From NCBI GenBank assembly GCA_017479315.1, contig JAFVCI010000032.1, positions 1-6,948 of the forward strand: a stretch of DNA of 6,948 bases, in the 5' to 3' direction. Below are positions 6,048 to 6,948 of this stretch, piece by piece (within the stretch, counting starts at the first letter, position 1; every line of letters starts with the position of its first letter). The notes under the pieces were generated by a model, which ran no database searches, was not told the DNA's origin, and saw only the letters and a list, made by a program, of their open reading frames with translations. The translations under genes and the position numbers were made by a program. This DNA is from Opitutales bacterium. Its GTDB lineage: Bacteria > Verrucomicrobiota > Verrucomicrobiia > Opitutales > UBA9783.

Positions 6048-6926
6048 TCAGTTCAAGTTAATACCCGAGTTTTTCGCAATCATCTTCAACGAGACTTCAA
6101 TCCGATCAGCAAGCGTTTTCGGTTTTGGATCGGATACTGGACTCAGATCCTCATTTTCAAATTTCAGCTCCCCATTTTTTAATTCCAGTGGCTTATTTTT
6201 AAATTTCATCATCTCTTTTTCAAGTTTTTCATCATAAAAGCGGGAGTTCATAGAATTCATGAAAGCATTTCTAGCATTCCCCCCTTCTTCTACCAGATTC
6301 GTTAATTTTACGTAATTCTTATAAGCAGCCCACAAAGTTTCCTTATCTCCCGGGACGGCCGAAAACGTGCGCAAAGCCAAATCTTCAAATGAAGTCTTTC
6401 TAATAAAGCAATAATTTTCGTACATTTTGGTAAAATCCTCTCCAAATTTTTCTTTCAAATCCCCGCCGCGTCCGTGAACGTATGTATCCAAATTAAATTC
6501 TTTATTATTAATGCTTTTCAACAAAACATTATTCCCTTGTTCTTTATTAAGTATCTCACGTTTAAGGTAGTTAAACAGTGCTTCAGTAACATTGTTACGT
6601 ACTCCATCCATCTCTTTTGCCAAACAAAAAAACTGTCTGTTACCAGAATTTTCTTTAATATGTTCGTATTTTGTGCTTTTAACCGCCTGATAAAGCTGTT
6701 CTAAACCTTGTTTATCAGGCAAATCAGCTTTGTTTCCATTTTTGGCAAACTCCGCCAAAGCACTAACAGACTTCTCCAGATTGGCACGATCCGCACTGCC
6801 GTTCCCGGCAAACAGCACTTTAATGTTATGCCCGATATTGCTCAAAATCTGCCCGAGCGCCGAAAAACCGCTTTTCCCGTGCGTATCGCCGACTTTTACA
6901 TAGCGTGTGGCGGATAACGACTTCAT
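6048..6926 (-). CDS. Unrecognised protein, 292 aa or longer (start uncertain)
   Basis: The frame ends at TGA 6048-6050. ATG 6926 gives 292 residues, but it has no ribosome-binding site and the frame stays open to the right edge (seven more codons, ending in SS before the Met), so the gene may begin outside the window. I do not recognise the family. Residues 17-41 are Gly-rich and hydrophobic, with F-x2-L-G-Q-I-L-x-N-I at 21-31, similar to a motif in the 654-residue protein. Residues 45-245 look like a compact, mostly helical globular region (Phe99-Phe100, the Trp199-Tyr202 segment, several Asn-rich turns). Residues 246-272 are Lys/Glu/Pro-rich and probably flexible, and the end is a short helix. 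There is no signal peptide or membrane span. It is among the AT-richest parts of the window (13 of 60 G+C at 6481-6540). It lies 131 bases before tgt on the same strand. Its function cannot be inferred. Confidence 0.88.
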   Translation of the reverse strand: MKSLSATRYVKVGDTHGKSGFSALGQILSNIGHNIKVLFAGNGSADRANLEKSVSALAEFAKNGNKADLPDKQGLEQLYQAVKSTKYEHIKENSGNRQFFCLAKEMDGVRNNVTEALFNYLKREILNKEQGNNVLLKSINNKEFNLDTYVHGRGGDLKEKFGEDFTKMYENYCFIRKTSFEDLALRTFSAVPGDKETLWAAYKNYVKLTNLVEEGGNARNAFMNSMNSRFYDEKLEKEMMKFKNKPLELKNGELKFENEDLSPVSDPKPKTLADRIEVSLKMIAKNSGINLN

Positions 6927-6948
6927 GCTCGATAAAACAGCCTCGTGC

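Overview
This window most likely comes from a Gram-negative bacterium, possibly a host-associated or fermentative one. The support is a full-length D-lactate dehydrogenase of the Escherichia coli LdhA type, a Zn-dependent bacterial tRNA-guanine transglycosylase (Tgt), and a class II tRNA-Leu with an encoded CCA. Around these conserved genes sit three large, soluble, helix-rich proteins that I do not recognise. I cannot name the phylum from sequence alone. The Tgt is not a close match to the Zymomonas/Rickettsia type I remember, and part of its loop pattern recalls chlamydial Tgt.

Layout from left to right. Positions 1-1083 (+) hold the 3' part of an unrecognised gene that enters from the left edge; it has a coiled-coil front half and a basic, disordered tail. 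A run of twelve A residues (1048-1059) lies near its end, and a second open frame (1037-1213, +) continues straight after the run. An intergenic stretch follows with a hairpin-forming repeat (1252-1309). Everything to the right is on the minus strand. In order of transcription it holds a 292-residue or longer unknown protein (6926-6048), tgt (5916-4708), a 654-residue coiled-coil protein (4624-2660), ldhA (2597-1587) and tRNA-Leu(CAA) (1453-1367).

The conserved genes do not form an obvious pathway. Tgt works on queuosine modification of tRNA, LdhA re-oxidises NADH by reducing pyruvate to D-lactate, and the tRNA reads UUG. The gaps of 62 to 132 bases suggest separate or loosely coupled transcription. 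ldhA has its own near-consensus sigma70-type promoter, placed so that transcription would begin at or within a base or two of its GTG start codon, which suggests a leaderless message.

The most interesting material is the set of unrecognised proteins. All three carry a similar short hydrophobic motif near the visible N-terminal side (F-x2/3-I/L-G, then N-I/V/L), and two share a longer version ending in N-x-C-D/E-S. Two of them are visibly AT-richer than tgt. They could be a lineage-specific family, perhaps secreted or host-directed, but that is inference and nothing here proves secretion. No mobile element, CRISPR array or rRNA is visible, and no stretch longer than 300 bases lacks a gene.
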